From the NCBI GenBank assembly GCA_946403965.1, contig CAMJBT010000017.1:1-51180 (forward strand): a DNA stretch of 51,180 bases. The letters are read 5' to 3'. Below the pieces are notes generated by a model that did not search any database, was not told the DNA's origin, and worked only from the letters and a program-made list of their open reading frames with translations. Positions 42,638 through 51,157 of this stretch are shown here, one piece after another. This stretch comes from an uncultured Pseudobutyrivibrio sp. (GTDB lineage: Bacteria; Bacillota; Clostridia; Lachnospirales; Lachnospiraceae). Within the stretch, counting starts at the first letter, position 1; every line of letters begins with the position of its first letter. The translations under genes and the position numbers were made by a program.

Positions 42638-43870
42638 CTATATATATGCCTTTATAAATATACCATCCTCACGATACTCTTCGGATATCAGCTCACCATT
42701 CTCTCGAATCTTGGCAATGGTTCCAGCCTCTGTATATGGAACGAGCTTTTCAATATATTCCTTTCCGTCTCTTAAGAGCTCTGCCAAGATTTCCTTTACT
42801 CTATCAAGCCCTTTACCTGTTTTAATGGAAGTATGCACTGTATAATCAGCCCTTAAATCATGATAATCATGCTCATCTTCAACCTTATCAACCTTATTGA
42901 AGATTGTAACTACAGGCTTATCACATACCCCAAGCTTATTTAAGGTCTCATATACGATTTCCATTTGTCTATCCATCTGAGGATTGCTAACATCTACCAC
43001 ATGAATAATGAAATCAGCATACTTTGCCTCTTCCAAAGTACTCTTGAATGCATCAACCAAATGATGTGGTAACTTTCTAATGAATCCAACTGTATCTGTA
43101 AGAAGCATCTTTTGATTATTATCTAACAACAATTCTCTAGTGGTTGGATCAAGAGTCGCAAAAAGTGCATCCCACTCCAGAATATTTGCATCTGTCATCT
43201 TATTCAAAAACGATGATTTTCCAGCATTTGTATAGCCCACAATAGCAGCTACTGGTATACCATTTCTCTGGCGCTTTGCACGTGTAACCTCTCTGTGCTC
43301 CACAACCTCGTTCAATTCCTTTTTCAGTTGGGAAATTCTTCCTGCTATCAATCGCTTATCCATCTCAAGCTTTTTCTCACCAGGACCTCTGGTTCCAATG
43401 GCTCCGCCACCACCGGCAGCCGTTCCACCAACTCGAGACATATTCTTTCCAAAGCCTGTCAGACGTGTCATCTCATATCTAAGCTGAGCAAGCTCAACCT
43501 GAATCTTGCCCTCTGCTGTACCTGCCCTAGCAGCAAATATATCCAGAATAATCAACGTCCTATCCATGACCTTTGTATCTAAAGCATCTGCAAGATTTCG
43601 CATCTGGGCCGGAGTAAGCTCATCATCACAAACAATTCCAGTAGCCTCAGTTTCCCAAATCATATCAGCGATTTCGTCAACCTTGCCCGAGCCTACATAA
43701 GTTGCCGGATTACGACGCTCCAAATTCTGCATAATGCAACCTACAACCTCTGCACCTGCAGTCTTGCACAAATCCGCAAGCTCATCCAGGGAATCCTTTG
43801 CCTCAACCTCATCCCCTTCGTTAACAGCAACAAGTATTACTTTCTCAACAATTTTATCTGTATTTACCAT
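42638..43870 (-). CDS. hflX: GTPase HflX
   Basis: Ribosome-associated GTPase that splits stalled 70S ribosomes under stress; 410 aa. The N-terminal HflX domain has NPATYVGSGKVDEIA and the Gly-rich linker GGTAAGGGGAIGTRGPGE. The GTPase domain has P-loop GYTNAGKSSFLN, DTVGFI and FNKVD. The start shown has a TTTCCT-complement (AGGAAATGTAATG) ribosome-binding site. Single gene. Confidence 0.94.
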   Translation of the reverse strand: MVNTDKIVEKVILVAVNEGDEVEAKDSLDELADLCKTAGAEVVGCIMQNLERRNPATYVGSGKVDEIADMIWETEATGIVCDDELTPAQMRNLADALDTKVMDRTLIILDIFAARAGTAEGKIQVELAQLRYEMTRLTGFGKNMSRVGGTAAGGGGAIGTRGPGEKKLEMDKRLIAGRISQLKKELNEVVEHREVTRAKRQRNGIPVAAIVGYTNAGKSSFLNKMTDANILEWDALFATLDPTTRELLLDNNQKMLLTDTVGFIRKLPHHLVDAFKSTLEEAKYADFIIHVVDVSNPQMDRQMEIVYETLNKLGVCDKPVVTIFNKVDKVEDEHDYHDLRADYTVHTSIKTGKGLDRVKEILAELLRDGKEYIEKLVPYTEAGTIAKIRENGELISEEYREDGIFIKAYI

Positions 43871-43948
43871 TACATTTCCTTTTTCTATATATTCACTTAA
43901 ATATTAACATATCTTGCCACGTCACGTCACTATTTAAGCCTGCTTTAC

Positions 43949-44057
43949 TATTCACACTGATTCCCCAAAACATATCTGACCTGCCCCATCCTGATATCTA
44001 TTTAATATAATGGCATGTGGCAGGCTAGATAGACTTGGAATAATCAGTGTGAATAAT
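43949..44057. repeat. Long imperfect palindrome (about 105 bp)
   Basis: Outer arms TATTCACACTGATT and AATCAGTGTGAATA (14 bp perfect); inner arms CCTGCCCCAT and ATGTGGCAGG (one mismatch). AT-rich centre. Folds as a single large hairpin. It lies between the divergent hflX and thiT, just before the thiT promoter. Could be a decayed miniature element. Confidence 0.7.
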
Positions 44058-44070
44058 AAAGTCGTCTTTA

Positions 44071-44099
44071 GTTGACAGAGGCATTGGAACGTGGTATTG
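44071..44099 (+). promoter_or_regulatory. Promoter of thiT
   Basis: TTGACA (44071-44076), 17-bp spacer, TATTGT (44094-44099); transcription would begin ~44106, just ahead of the riboswitch. Confidence 0.75.
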
Positions 44100-44123
44100 T
44101 GTGTCTAGTTAAATTAAATAACA

Positions 44124-44201
44124 CGCTAGGGGCGCATTTTTGCTGAGAGGTTTACACCGACCCTTATCACTTGAACTGGATAATACCAGCGTAAGGAAGC
44201 T
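44124..44201 (+). ncRNA. TPP riboswitch (THI element) aptamer
   Basis: Core sequences of the thi box are plain: GGGGCGC, GCTGAGAGG, ACCC, CTTGAACTGGATAATACCAGC and GTAAGGAAGC. Followed by the thiamine transporter gene. The 5' strand GCTAGG (44125-44130) is exactly complementary to CCTAGC (44216-44221) in the downstream hairpin, which gives a ready alternative pairing. Confidence 0.95.
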
Positions 44202-44211
44202 TTTTTTGATG

Positions 44212-44246
44212 ATCTCCTAGCATGATGTATGAAGGGAGATTTTTTT
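44212..44246 (+). promoter_or_regulatory. Riboswitch expression platform: terminator/SD-sequestering hairpin
   Basis: ATCTCC pairs with GGAGAT (loop ~17 nt), then T6 and the ATG. The 3' arm holds the Shine-Dalgarno (GGGAG), so the hairpin can stop transcription, hide the ribosome site, or both. TPP binding should favour it. Confidence 0.75.
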
Positions 44247-44816
44247 ATGATCAATCATGTTTCTTCTAATGAGAAAAGTAAGGTAAGCTTCACCGCAAAA
44301 CAGCTTGCCTTCTGTGCGGTAGCCATGGCGTTAGCTTTTGTGCTTTCAAACATCAAGGTATTCAAGTTTCCAACTGGTGGCTCAATCACAGCTTGTTCAA
44401 TGCTTGTTGCCTGCCTTCCTGGATTCTTCTTTGGTCCAATCGTAGGTATTGTTACAGGTGTTGCTTATGGACTATTGAATCTAATTGTAGATCCATATAT
44501 TTTATTCCCAGCTCAGGTAATTGTGGATTATATTCTTGCTTTTGGTGCCCTTGGCCTTTCAGGATTTTTCGCAAACAAAAAGTATGGTCTTATTAAAGGT
44601 TACATTTTTGCTGTACTTGGAAGATACATCTTTGCTGTAATTTCCGGATGGATTTTCTTTGGAGAGTACGCTTGGGAAGGCTGGAATCCATTAACATACT
44701 CACTTGCTTATAATGCAATCTATATCTTTGCCGAGGCAGGTGTTACACTTGTTATTTTGTTCCTTCCTCCTGTACGTGATTTGATGACACGTCTTAAAGA
44801 TATGGCTACAAACTAA
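44247..44816 (+). CDS. thiT: Thiamine-specific ECF transporter S-component ThiT
   Basis: Membrane protein of 189 aa that binds thiamine and docks on the shared ECF energising module. Six hydrophobic segments; WEGWNPLTYSLAYNAIY near the C-terminus and FPTGGSITACSMLV are typical of YuaJ/ThiT. The ATG at 44247 is chosen because GGGAG lies 8 nt upstream; an ATG at 44229 would place the Shine-Dalgarno inside the gene. No ECF ATPases are in this window. Control by the TPP riboswitch confirms the substrate. Confidence 0.94.
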   Translation: MINHVSSNEKSKVSFTAKQLAFCAVAMALAFVLSNIKVFKFPTGGSITACSMLVACLPGFFFGPIVGIVTGVAYGLLNLIVDPYILFPAQVIVDYILAFGALGLSGFFANKKYGLIKGYIFAVLGRYIFAVISGWIFFGEYAWEGWNPLTYSLAYNAIYIFAEAGVTLVILFLPPVRDLMTRLKDMATN

Positions 44817-44841
44817 TCACTTCTTAATCTTATAGAATTCT

Positions 44842-44875
44842 AAAAGGACAGGCCACTAAATAGCCTGTCCTTTTT
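44842..44875. terminator. Bidirectional terminator between thiT and the acyl ligase
   Basis: AAAAGGACAGGC-CACTAAATA-GCCTGTCCTTTTT: 8 GC-containing pairs extended by A/T pairs; U-runs on both strands serve the two convergent genes. Confidence 0.9.
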
Positions 44876-44893
44876 AATATTAATTTTAGTTGT

Positions 44894-46297
44894 TTATCGC
44901 TTAATCTTGCCACTAACAGTTTTTTCAAGTGGTGTAAAAACGATATTCTTTTTATATATTCTTTTGTAGATTGGAAGCTTAGTATTTAAATCTAAGATAA
45001 ATTCCAATACTGTATCAGATTGCTCTTCATCGGTGTAGATTGTGGTAGCAATTCTGTCGTTTTCAGCATACACCTTGCACTCGTATACCATATTACATTT
45101 GTATAGCTCTTTTTCAAGCTCCTCTGGGCTGACATTTTCACCACCTGAGAGAATTATAAGGTTCTTTTTACGACCTGTGATATACACATATCCTTCTTCA
45201 TCCACTTCTCCCAAATCACCTGTGTGAAGATATCCATCTATCAGAACTTTGCTTGTTTCTTCAGGATTCTTGTAATATCCCTGCATAACACTTGGACTTT
45301 TTACACAAATCTCACCGTCAATAATTTTTACTTCTACATTATTGTCTGGTCTACCTACAGATTTTACATGTTTCACACAATCAAAATTAAATGTGATATT
45401 TCCACAGCTCTCTGTCATTCCATAGTACTGACCATACAAAATACCATGCTCCATAAACAATTGGACAACAGATACATCAATTGGTGCACCAGCAGTTACC
45501 ACTACCTTTACCTGGCCAAGTCGTTGAAGCTTGCCACGCATAATGGATTTCTTCCATAAATTCAGTGTAGCTGGTGTAACAGCTGCTCCATCAATAACCT
45601 GATGCTCCAAATCCATCAACACATTTCCTGGATTCATGCTGAGATAGGTTGTACATCCTTTTTCAAAATGTGTAACCCAACCAATGAAACCTCCAATATG
45701 ATAATATGGGAAATTTGTATAGATTCTAAGACCTTCATAATTATCAAAAGGAACATTTGAATCATAAAGTGTCTTTTCATGCCCAAACATATTTCCTGCC
45801 GAAAGTACTACTCCCTTTGGGCGTCCTGTTGTTCCCGATGTAAATACCAAAAATGCCGGTGCATCAAATTCTTCGTCAGTAAAATCTTTAAGGGATACAA
45901 CACCACTGCCTTCTTTGAGAATATCCTCTTTTTCTATAAATCCTACCTGCATCGGAACGGATGACAGTTTGTCATTATCCACAATAAGGTAGTCCAGCTC
46001 CGCATTTTGTACCTCATAAGAGATGTTATCCACACTTTCATGAATATTAAGTGGAACTACAATTGCTCTGCTGAATACAATTGCTGTAATTAAATATGTG
46101 TATTCGTATGTAGAATCACAATAAATACCAATTCGTTTTCCCTTTAAGTCCCCAATCATCTGTTGAAGATTAAAAGCAACCTGTTGGCTACGTTTATAAA
46201 AATCCGCAAATGAAATATCGAAATAATCCTCGCCATCTAAAATTCTATAGGCAGGAATATTATCGTAGTTACGAATTCCATTTAAAAATTTAATCAT
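44894..46297 (-). CDS. AMP-dependent acyl/aminoacyl ligase (ANL family)
   Basis: Adenylating enzyme of 467 aa, shorter than typical long-chain acyl-CoA synthetases and close in size to DltA-like or acyl-ACP ligases. Motifs: FLVFTSGTTGRPKGVV (A3), GQYYGMTESCG (A5), HTGDLGEVDEEGYVYITGRKKNLI (A7-A8) and the catalytic lysine in EKTVSGKIKR at the C-terminus. Substrate not readable. The adjacent carrier protein gene (67 bp upstream) is its probable acceptor, so acyl loading of the ACP is inferred. Confidence 0.88.
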   Translation of the reverse strand: MIKFLNGIRNYDNIPAYRILDGEDYFDISFADFYKRSQQVAFNLQQMIGDLKGKRIGIYCDSTYEYTYLITAIVFSRAIVVPLNIHESVDNISYEVQNAELDYLIVDNDKLSSVPMQVGFIEKEDILKEGSGVVSLKDFTDEEFDAPAFLVFTSGTTGRPKGVVLSAGNMFGHEKTLYDSNVPFDNYEGLRIYTNFPYYHIGGFIGWVTHFEKGCTTYLSMNPGNVLMDLEHQVIDGAAVTPATLNLWKKSIMRGKLQRLGQVKVVVTAGAPIDVSVVQLFMEHGILYGQYYGMTESCGNITFNFDCVKHVKSVGRPDNNVEVKIIDGEICVKSPSVMQGYYKNPEETSKVLIDGYLHTGDLGEVDEEGYVYITGRKKNLIILSGGENVSPEELEKELYKCNMVYECKVYAENDRIATTIYTDEEQSDTVLEFILDLNTKLPIYKRIYKKNIVFTPLEKTVSGKIKR

Positions 46298-46363
46298 AAA
46301 AAATACTCTCCCTATTCCCGTAAATCAATTAATCAGCCACAACAAATGACAGTATTTTATCAA

Positions 46364-46588
46364 CTATGCAATAAGCTGAGCCAAATCCGCTACTGTCTCA
46401 ACTGATAAAAGCTCCTTCTCACTGATTTTAATCGAGAATTCCTTTTCAATCTTTGAAATTATTGACATAATTTCCAAAGATGATAAATCTAAATCATCCA
46501 TAAATGAGCTTGTTTCTTCAATTTCATCTACTGGAATGTCAGCCACATCCTCAATGATTAGCTCAATCTTTTCAATCTTAGCGTCCAT
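46364..46588 (-). CDS. Acyl carrier protein
   Basis: 74 aa from the ATG at 46588 (GGAGG 8 nt upstream). Four-helix carrier with the phosphopantetheine site at Ser37 in DLDLSSLEIM. The canonical Asp before this serine (DSL) is Ser36, an uncommon variant. Acidic, as ACPs are. It overlaps the acyltransferase end by 11 nt and precedes the ligase gene, forming an acyl-transfer cassette. Distinct from the fatty-acid ACP, because no fab genes are near. Confidence 0.88.
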   Translation of the reverse strand: MDAKIEKIELIIEDVADIPVDEIEETSSFMDDLDLSSLEIMSIISKIEKEFSIKISEKELLSVETVADLAQLIA

Positions 46589-47708
46589 ATATAAATCCTC
46601 CAAATAGTTTAAAGTCTTTTACACCCTCAAGCTTTTTTGAAAGAATCTTTTTCACTTCTACATAGCCGTAGGCAAGTATAAAATCTATAATTATTCTAAT
46701 ACTGATAATAATAAGATTTCTCAGCCAAACTTGCCCTTCCCAGCCATCTGCAAATTCCACCTGTAGTCTAGAGCCTATAGCAATATACTCGATTGAATGA
46801 GCACACAAAACATACAGTGAATTTCTTCCTACGTTTCTAAAAGTGTCAGATATTCTTCCACTAAATCTATTAAGATGTAAAAAGCCAATGATAATTAAAG
46901 TTGCCACTAATGCATTTACAAAGATTGCAATAGGGCCAAATGAATAAGTATTGTGAGCCATATAGAAAGTGCCACCTACACCCTTAAACAGAAGGTAAAC
47001 TATTATAGTTGGCACAATTATCTTTACCATCTTCTTTGCATCAGAAAAAGAAACAAAGAACTTTTCTTTCTTCGCCATATATCCTATACAAATATATAAA
47101 GTTGCCACTAATCCTTGTGAAAATGTTAATGGAAGACCAGGTCCTAATGATAAAACCCAGCCAATGCAAGAAACAACTAAGGATGCAATAAATAAATATT
47201 TACCTTTGAAACATTTTAAGAGTTCATTGAAAAGTAAACTTGAAACCACAAGAGCCATCATGAACCAAATCGGTCCACAATCATATACATCATGCCCTGC
47301 AATTGAAACTGTCTGAGTGACGCCCAAAAGCCCACCAAGAAAAATTTTAAGAGACTCTTTTATTTGATAAATAAAAGAACCATAGAATATTGTCCTTGTC
47401 ACAAGGTGCACTGCCGCTGTCAGCACAACTGTAACAAAGAATGGTATAAGAAGAGTCTTGAAAAGTCTGTGAAGGCATTTGCCAGTAGTTGTTTTTCTAA
47501 AACCATAACCACTAACAATAAGCAATGCTGGCATTGCTGCCTCTCCGAAGAATGTCATAATACCTGTAAGAATCAATGTAATAACACTATTTTGGTAGTT
47601 GTCATTGAGGCCGTAGGTGTGCCCTATAATCATGCTGAACATAACCGCACCCTTCAACAAATCAAACATACCTAAAGTGTTTTTGATTTTGTATTTACTT
47701 TTCTCCAT
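46578..47708 (-). CDS. Membrane acyltransferase, acyltransferase-3-like
   Basis: 376 aa from the ATG at 47708 (GGGAG 9 nt upstream). About ten TM helices. The N-terminal segment FDLLKGAVMFSMIIGHTYGLN has the arrangement of acyltransferase-3 proteins, with a His after helix 1 as the catalytic candidate. These enzymes move acetyl or other acyl groups to exported sugars or peptidoglycan. Here the donor would be the ACP encoded immediately downstream, not acyl-CoA. First gene of the operon. Confidence 0.82.
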   Translation of the reverse strand: MEKSKYKIKNTLGMFDLLKGAVMFSMIIGHTYGLNDNYQNSVITLILTGIMTFFGEAAMPALLIVSGYGFRKTTTGKCLHRLFKTLLIPFFVTVVLTAAVHLVTRTIFYGSFIYQIKESLKIFLGGLLGVTQTVSIAGHDVYDCGPIWFMMALVVSSLLFNELLKCFKGKYLFIASLVVSCIGWVLSLGPGLPLTFSQGLVATLYICIGYMAKKEKFFVSFSDAKKMVKIIVPTIIVYLLFKGVGGTFYMAHNTYSFGPIAIFVNALVATLIIIGFLHLNRFSGRISDTFRNVGRNSLYVLCAHSIEYIAIGSRLQVEFADGWEGQVWLRNLIIISIRIIIDFILAYGYVEVKKILSKKLEGVKDFKLFGGFIYGR

Positions 47709-47849
47709 ATAGTATATCTCCCTTATACTACACAACTCCTCCCATCCACCATAACGTTATTTATAATAACATTTCCTATATCCCCCTTCAATGTGAATTA
47801 CATATTAACTTTTATACTTTTTTACCCAGATAATGCAAATAATATACAA

Positions 47850-47879
47850 AATAGGCAGCCTTCCGAGAGACTGCCTATT
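47850..47879 (-). terminator. Terminator of the HD-GYP gene
   Basis: Minus-strand AATAGGCAG and CTGCCTATT arms, 9-bp stem, then TTGTATATT; 20 bp after the stop. Confidence 0.75.
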
Positions 47880-47898
47880 AATAAACATATATTCAAAT

Positions 47899-48996
47899 TT
47901 ATATACAAGCTCTAATAAATAAATCTGTACGCTCACGCAAATCTACAAATGTACCATCCTCAATTTTCACCAGAGGACTTGAAAGTGCATTGTTATTAAT
48001 CATAGCAATTGTACCACGAGATCCATCTGAAAGAAGTACGCCTGCACCAATATAAGATTGAGCGATATTTGTTAAAAACACCTGTAAAACATTCTGATCA
48101 TATTTGGATTTATCCTCACGTTGGAACTGAGCAATCACTTCAAATGGACAAATTCCTGCACGATAGCATCTATCAGCTGTCATTGCGTCATACACATCTG
48201 TGATTGCAACTATTTTCGAATAGTAGCCTATGAAATCCTTGGTCAATCCATATGGATAACCACTTCCATCATTTCTTTCATGATGCTGTAAGGCGGCAAG
48301 TTTTATTCGTCTATCGATTTCAGCCTCCATCAAAAGATTGTATCCCAGCAATGGATGCTCAGCCATTCGTCCGAACTCCTCTGCAGAAAGGCTGGATGTC
48401 TTTGTCAGAATGCTATGAGGAACAAGCGACTTACCAATGTCATGATACAGACCACACATTGTAAGGACATCAAGCTCCTTTTCATCAGTGATACCAAGCC
48501 AGCTACCACAAACTCTGGATATGATAGCCACATTCACACAATGTTTGAAGGTAGATGTGTCAATCTCCTGGACATTAAGCATCATGGCCATAATGCCAAG
48601 ACCTGTTGAGTGTTTTTCAAAGACCCCCTTTATGTCAGTTATCAACTCATCGTCCTTGATTGGGACCTTCTTATCCACAAAATCAGTTACGATTTTCTCC
48701 AATCTGTTGGCACATTTATCATAGGCTCTTTTAAATTCAGCAAATTCTGCACTATTAGTGATTCTCCAGGACTGAGTCTCCCCAATAAACTCATCTGGGG
48801 CCTCAAGTTCATACTTTTCAATGGCCTCTTCTTCATCCTGAATTGCCAGCTCTGTGATATTGTAATAACTAATATGCAACAATTGTTGTGCCGTGATTGC
48901 TGTACCAGCTTCTGCCAGGACCTGGCCCCTAGGACTAATTATCTTTTCAGCTAATATCATCCCAGGCTTAATTTCGCTAACTTCAATCTTTTTCAT
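47899..48996 (-). CDS. HD-GYP domain protein, probable c-di-GMP phosphodiesterase
   Basis: 365 aa from the ATG at 48996 (GGGGTG 4-5 nt upstream; a TTG at 49017 is possible). Residues 1-60 resemble the small N-terminal domain of this family (KIEVSEIKPGMILAEKII). HD-GYP: His185-Asp186 (LYHDIGKS), HH238-239 and GYP246-248 (HHERNDGSGYPYG), plus DVYDAMTADRCYR. Motifs are complete, so c-di-GMP hydrolysis to GMP is expected. It has no receiver or membrane part; signal input is unclear. Confidence 0.92.
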   Translation of the reverse strand: MKKIEVSEIKPGMILAEKIISPRGQVLAEAGTAITAQQLLHISYYNITELAIQDEEEAIEKYELEAPDEFIGETQSWRITNSAEFAEFKRAYDKCANRLEKIVTDFVDKKVPIKDDELITDIKGVFEKHSTGLGIMAMMLNVQEIDTSTFKHCVNVAIISRVCGSWLGITDEKELDVLTMCGLYHDIGKSLVPHSILTKTSSLSAEEFGRMAEHPLLGYNLLMEAEIDRRIKLAALQHHERNDGSGYPYGLTKDFIGYYSKIVAITDVYDAMTADRCYRAGICPFEVIAQFQREDKSKYDQNVLQVFLTNIAQSYIGAGVLLSDGSRGTIAMINNNALSSPLVKIEDGTFVDLRERTDLFIRACI

Positions 48997-49019
48997 AGTC
49001 ACCCCACATATACTCAAAA

Positions 49020-49050
49020 GGGAAATGAACCCTTGATGAATCCATTTCCC
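49020..49050 (-). terminator. Terminator of the nucleoside permease operon
   Basis: Minus-strand GGGAAATG and CATTTCCC, 8-bp stem, then TTTTGAG. Confidence 0.8.
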
Positions 49051-49063
49051 TATAAATTAAGTC

Positions 49064-50008
49064 TTACCTAGCACCCTTATCGTAAGGAATACCTTCTGCC
49101 TTTGGAGCACGAGAATTCTGTGATGTAAAAGCAAGCACGATAAGTGAAACAATGTATGGGAACATGTTGTATACAGTTCCTGAAATAGGAAGTGCATGAA
49201 GGAAACCGATTCCCATGTATACATTTGAAAGTGAACGGAACAATGCAAAAAGCACTGCAGACCAAGCAATACGCTCTGGCTTCCACTGACCGAAAATCAT
49301 AACTGCAAGAGCAAGGAAACCTGCACCTGCAACACCGTAATCAAAATGCCATGTTGAGTTGGCTGCGCAAATGTAGATGATACCGCCAAGACCGCCAAGG
49401 AAACCTGACATTAATACGCCAATATATCTCATAGCGTATACGTTGATACCAACTGAGTCTGCCGCCTGTGGATGCTCACCGCAAGCACGGATACGAAGTG
49501 CAAGCTTTGTCTTGTAGAAGAATACAATAGCAACCACAAGAAGAACTGCTGCAACTACGATAAACCAGCTGAGCTGTAATTTTCCAATGCTAAACATAAA
49601 TGCATTGTGTCCACGAACATAATCAAGCTTAGCAGAAAAATCTGTACCGCCTGAACGAGCTGTGTTGAAGCCCTTGATAATAACTGTAGCTGATGCAGTA
49701 GCAAGCATATTCAATGCTGTACCGATAAGTGTCTGATCAGCCTTGAAATTGATACAAGCAACTGCAATCAAAAGTGATGAAATCATACCTGCAACTGCTG
49801 ACGCTAAAAGAGTAAGTACAATAATAGTAAATCTAGATGCATCTGCTGGAAGAAGCACCATTACCATGGCACCTGCCATAGCTCCGAAAACCATGATACC
49901 TTCAAGACCAAGATTGATGATACCACTTCGTTCTGAGAACATACCGCCCAAGGCTACAAGAATAAGCACTGCTGAGAAAATGAGTGTGTATTGAATAAGT
50001 AATAACAT
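49064..50008 (-). CDS. nupQ: ABC transporter permease, nucleoside/BMP type, second subunit
   Basis: Inner-membrane permease of 314 aa with about eight to nine TM helices. The first loop FSERSGIINLGLEGIMVFGAM is the YufQ/NupQ signature. KLALRIRACGEHPQAADSVGI is the cytoplasmic coupling loop contacting the ATPase. Works as a heterodimer with the preceding permease (3 bp apart) to import purine/pyrimidine nucleosides supplied by a Bmp-type lipoprotein. Symbol by similarity. Confidence 0.88.
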   Translation of the reverse strand: MLLLIQYTLIFSAVLILVALGGMFSERSGIINLGLEGIMVFGAMAGAMVMVLLPADASRFTIIVLTLLASAVAGMISSLLIAVACINFKADQTLIGTALNMLATASATVIIKGFNTARSGGTDFSAKLDYVRGHNAFMFSIGKLQLSWFIVVAAVLLVVAIVFFYKTKLALRIRACGEHPQAADSVGINVYAMRYIGVLMSGFLGGLGGIIYICAANSTWHFDYGVAGAGFLALAVMIFGQWKPERIAWSAVLFALFRSLSNVYMGIGFLHALPISGTVYNMFPYIVSLIVLAFTSQNSRAPKAEGIPYDKGAR

Positions 50009-50011
50009 GGG

Positions 50012-51157
50012 CTACACCTCCTTTTCTTCAGCTTTTTTAGCTGTATTATCTGGTTCAGCATTGGCATTAACCTTTACTTTACCAGGTCTGTTAAGTATTG
50101 TTCTGAAGAATAATACGAATCCGCAGAGATAAATGATAATTGAAATCATAAGATCTGCAACCTGTGGATTGTAGTAGTTGGTGTTGAGGTACTGTCCACC
50201 AAGTGTGATGTATTCAACAAAAAGTCCTGCAATGATAGCTCCGATTGGATGAAGACCACCAAGGAATGCAACAGCGATTCCGTTGAAGCCCATGCCAGGA
50301 ACTGAAGATGCAATCTTGAAGTGCTCAATACCTGTAAGGTAGTAAAGTCCTGCAGCCATACCTGCAATTGCACCTGAAATAACAAGTGTAAGGATGATAT
50401 TGCGTCTAGCATTCATACCAGAATACTTTGCAGCATCCTTGTTGTGACCTGTTGCCTTAAGCTCATAACCAAATGTTGTCATGTTAAGTACAACAAGAAT
50501 AACGATTGCGATAATAATTGTAATTGGAATAGCAATTGTCATGTACTCATTGCCACCAAAGAAATCCTGCATAAATCCTGGCAAAAGACCTGCTGGATTT
50601 ACATCTTTGATTTCGTATGTCTCAGATTTGCTCTGATTCATACATTTCTCTCCACCGAGGATGATGTTGCAGACATAAAGTCCAATCCAGTTGAACATGA
50701 TACCTGCGATAACTTCATTTACATTGAAGAATGCCTTGAATAACCCGGCCAAAAATCCCCATAAAGCACCTGCTGCAATAGAAGCAATAATGCAAGGGAG
50801 CCAATGCCATCCAAGTGCAAGTGATGTATAAAGGCTGGCAATAATACCAACTGTATACTGTCCAGCTACACCAATATTGAAAAGTCCCGCCTTGTAGGCA
50901 AAAAGAATTGCCTCTGCACAAAGAATTACAGGAACTGCCTTTACAAGGAATGACCCCATGTATTTCATAAGTGTTGCTGTACTAGCAATACGATACTTGA
51001 AGAAGTTTACAAGAATCGCTGTCATACCTTCAGCTGCATGTTCTGCATTCATGAAGCTAAGGATGATATAACCTAAAACAATACCCAAAATAGCGCACAG
51101 AATTGAAGCAAGTAATGTCTGCACGGCTGGTCGTTTGAAAAAGCTTGTCTTTTCCAT
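50012..51157 (-). CDS. nupP: ABC transporter permease, nucleoside/BMP type, first subunit
   Basis: 381 aa, ~9-10 TM helices. It has LFAYKAGLFNIGVAGQYTVG, AFFNVNEVIAGIMFNWIGLY, and FGYELKATGHNKDAAKYSGMN (coupling loop). GMGFNGIAVAFLGGLHPIGAI is near the end, followed by an Ala/Lys/Glu-rich tail. Its ATG overlaps the stop of the gene to the right (TAATG), so the ATPase, both permeases and probably the binding protein form one operon. Confidence 0.9.
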   Translation of the reverse strand: MEKTSFFKRPAVQTLLASILCAILGIVLGYIILSFMNAEHAAEGMTAILVNFFKYRIASTATLMKYMGSFLVKAVPVILCAEAILFAYKAGLFNIGVAGQYTVGIIASLYTSLALGWHWLPCIIASIAAGALWGFLAGLFKAFFNVNEVIAGIMFNWIGLYVCNIILGGEKCMNQSKSETYEIKDVNPAGLLPGFMQDFFGGNEYMTIAIPITIIIAIVILVVLNMTTFGYELKATGHNKDAAKYSGMNARRNIILTLVISGAIAGMAAGLYYLTGIEHFKIASSVPGMGFNGIAVAFLGGLHPIGAIIAGLFVEYITLGGQYLNTNYYNPQVADLMISIIIYLCGFVLFFRTILNRPGKVKVNANAEPDNTAKKAEEKEV

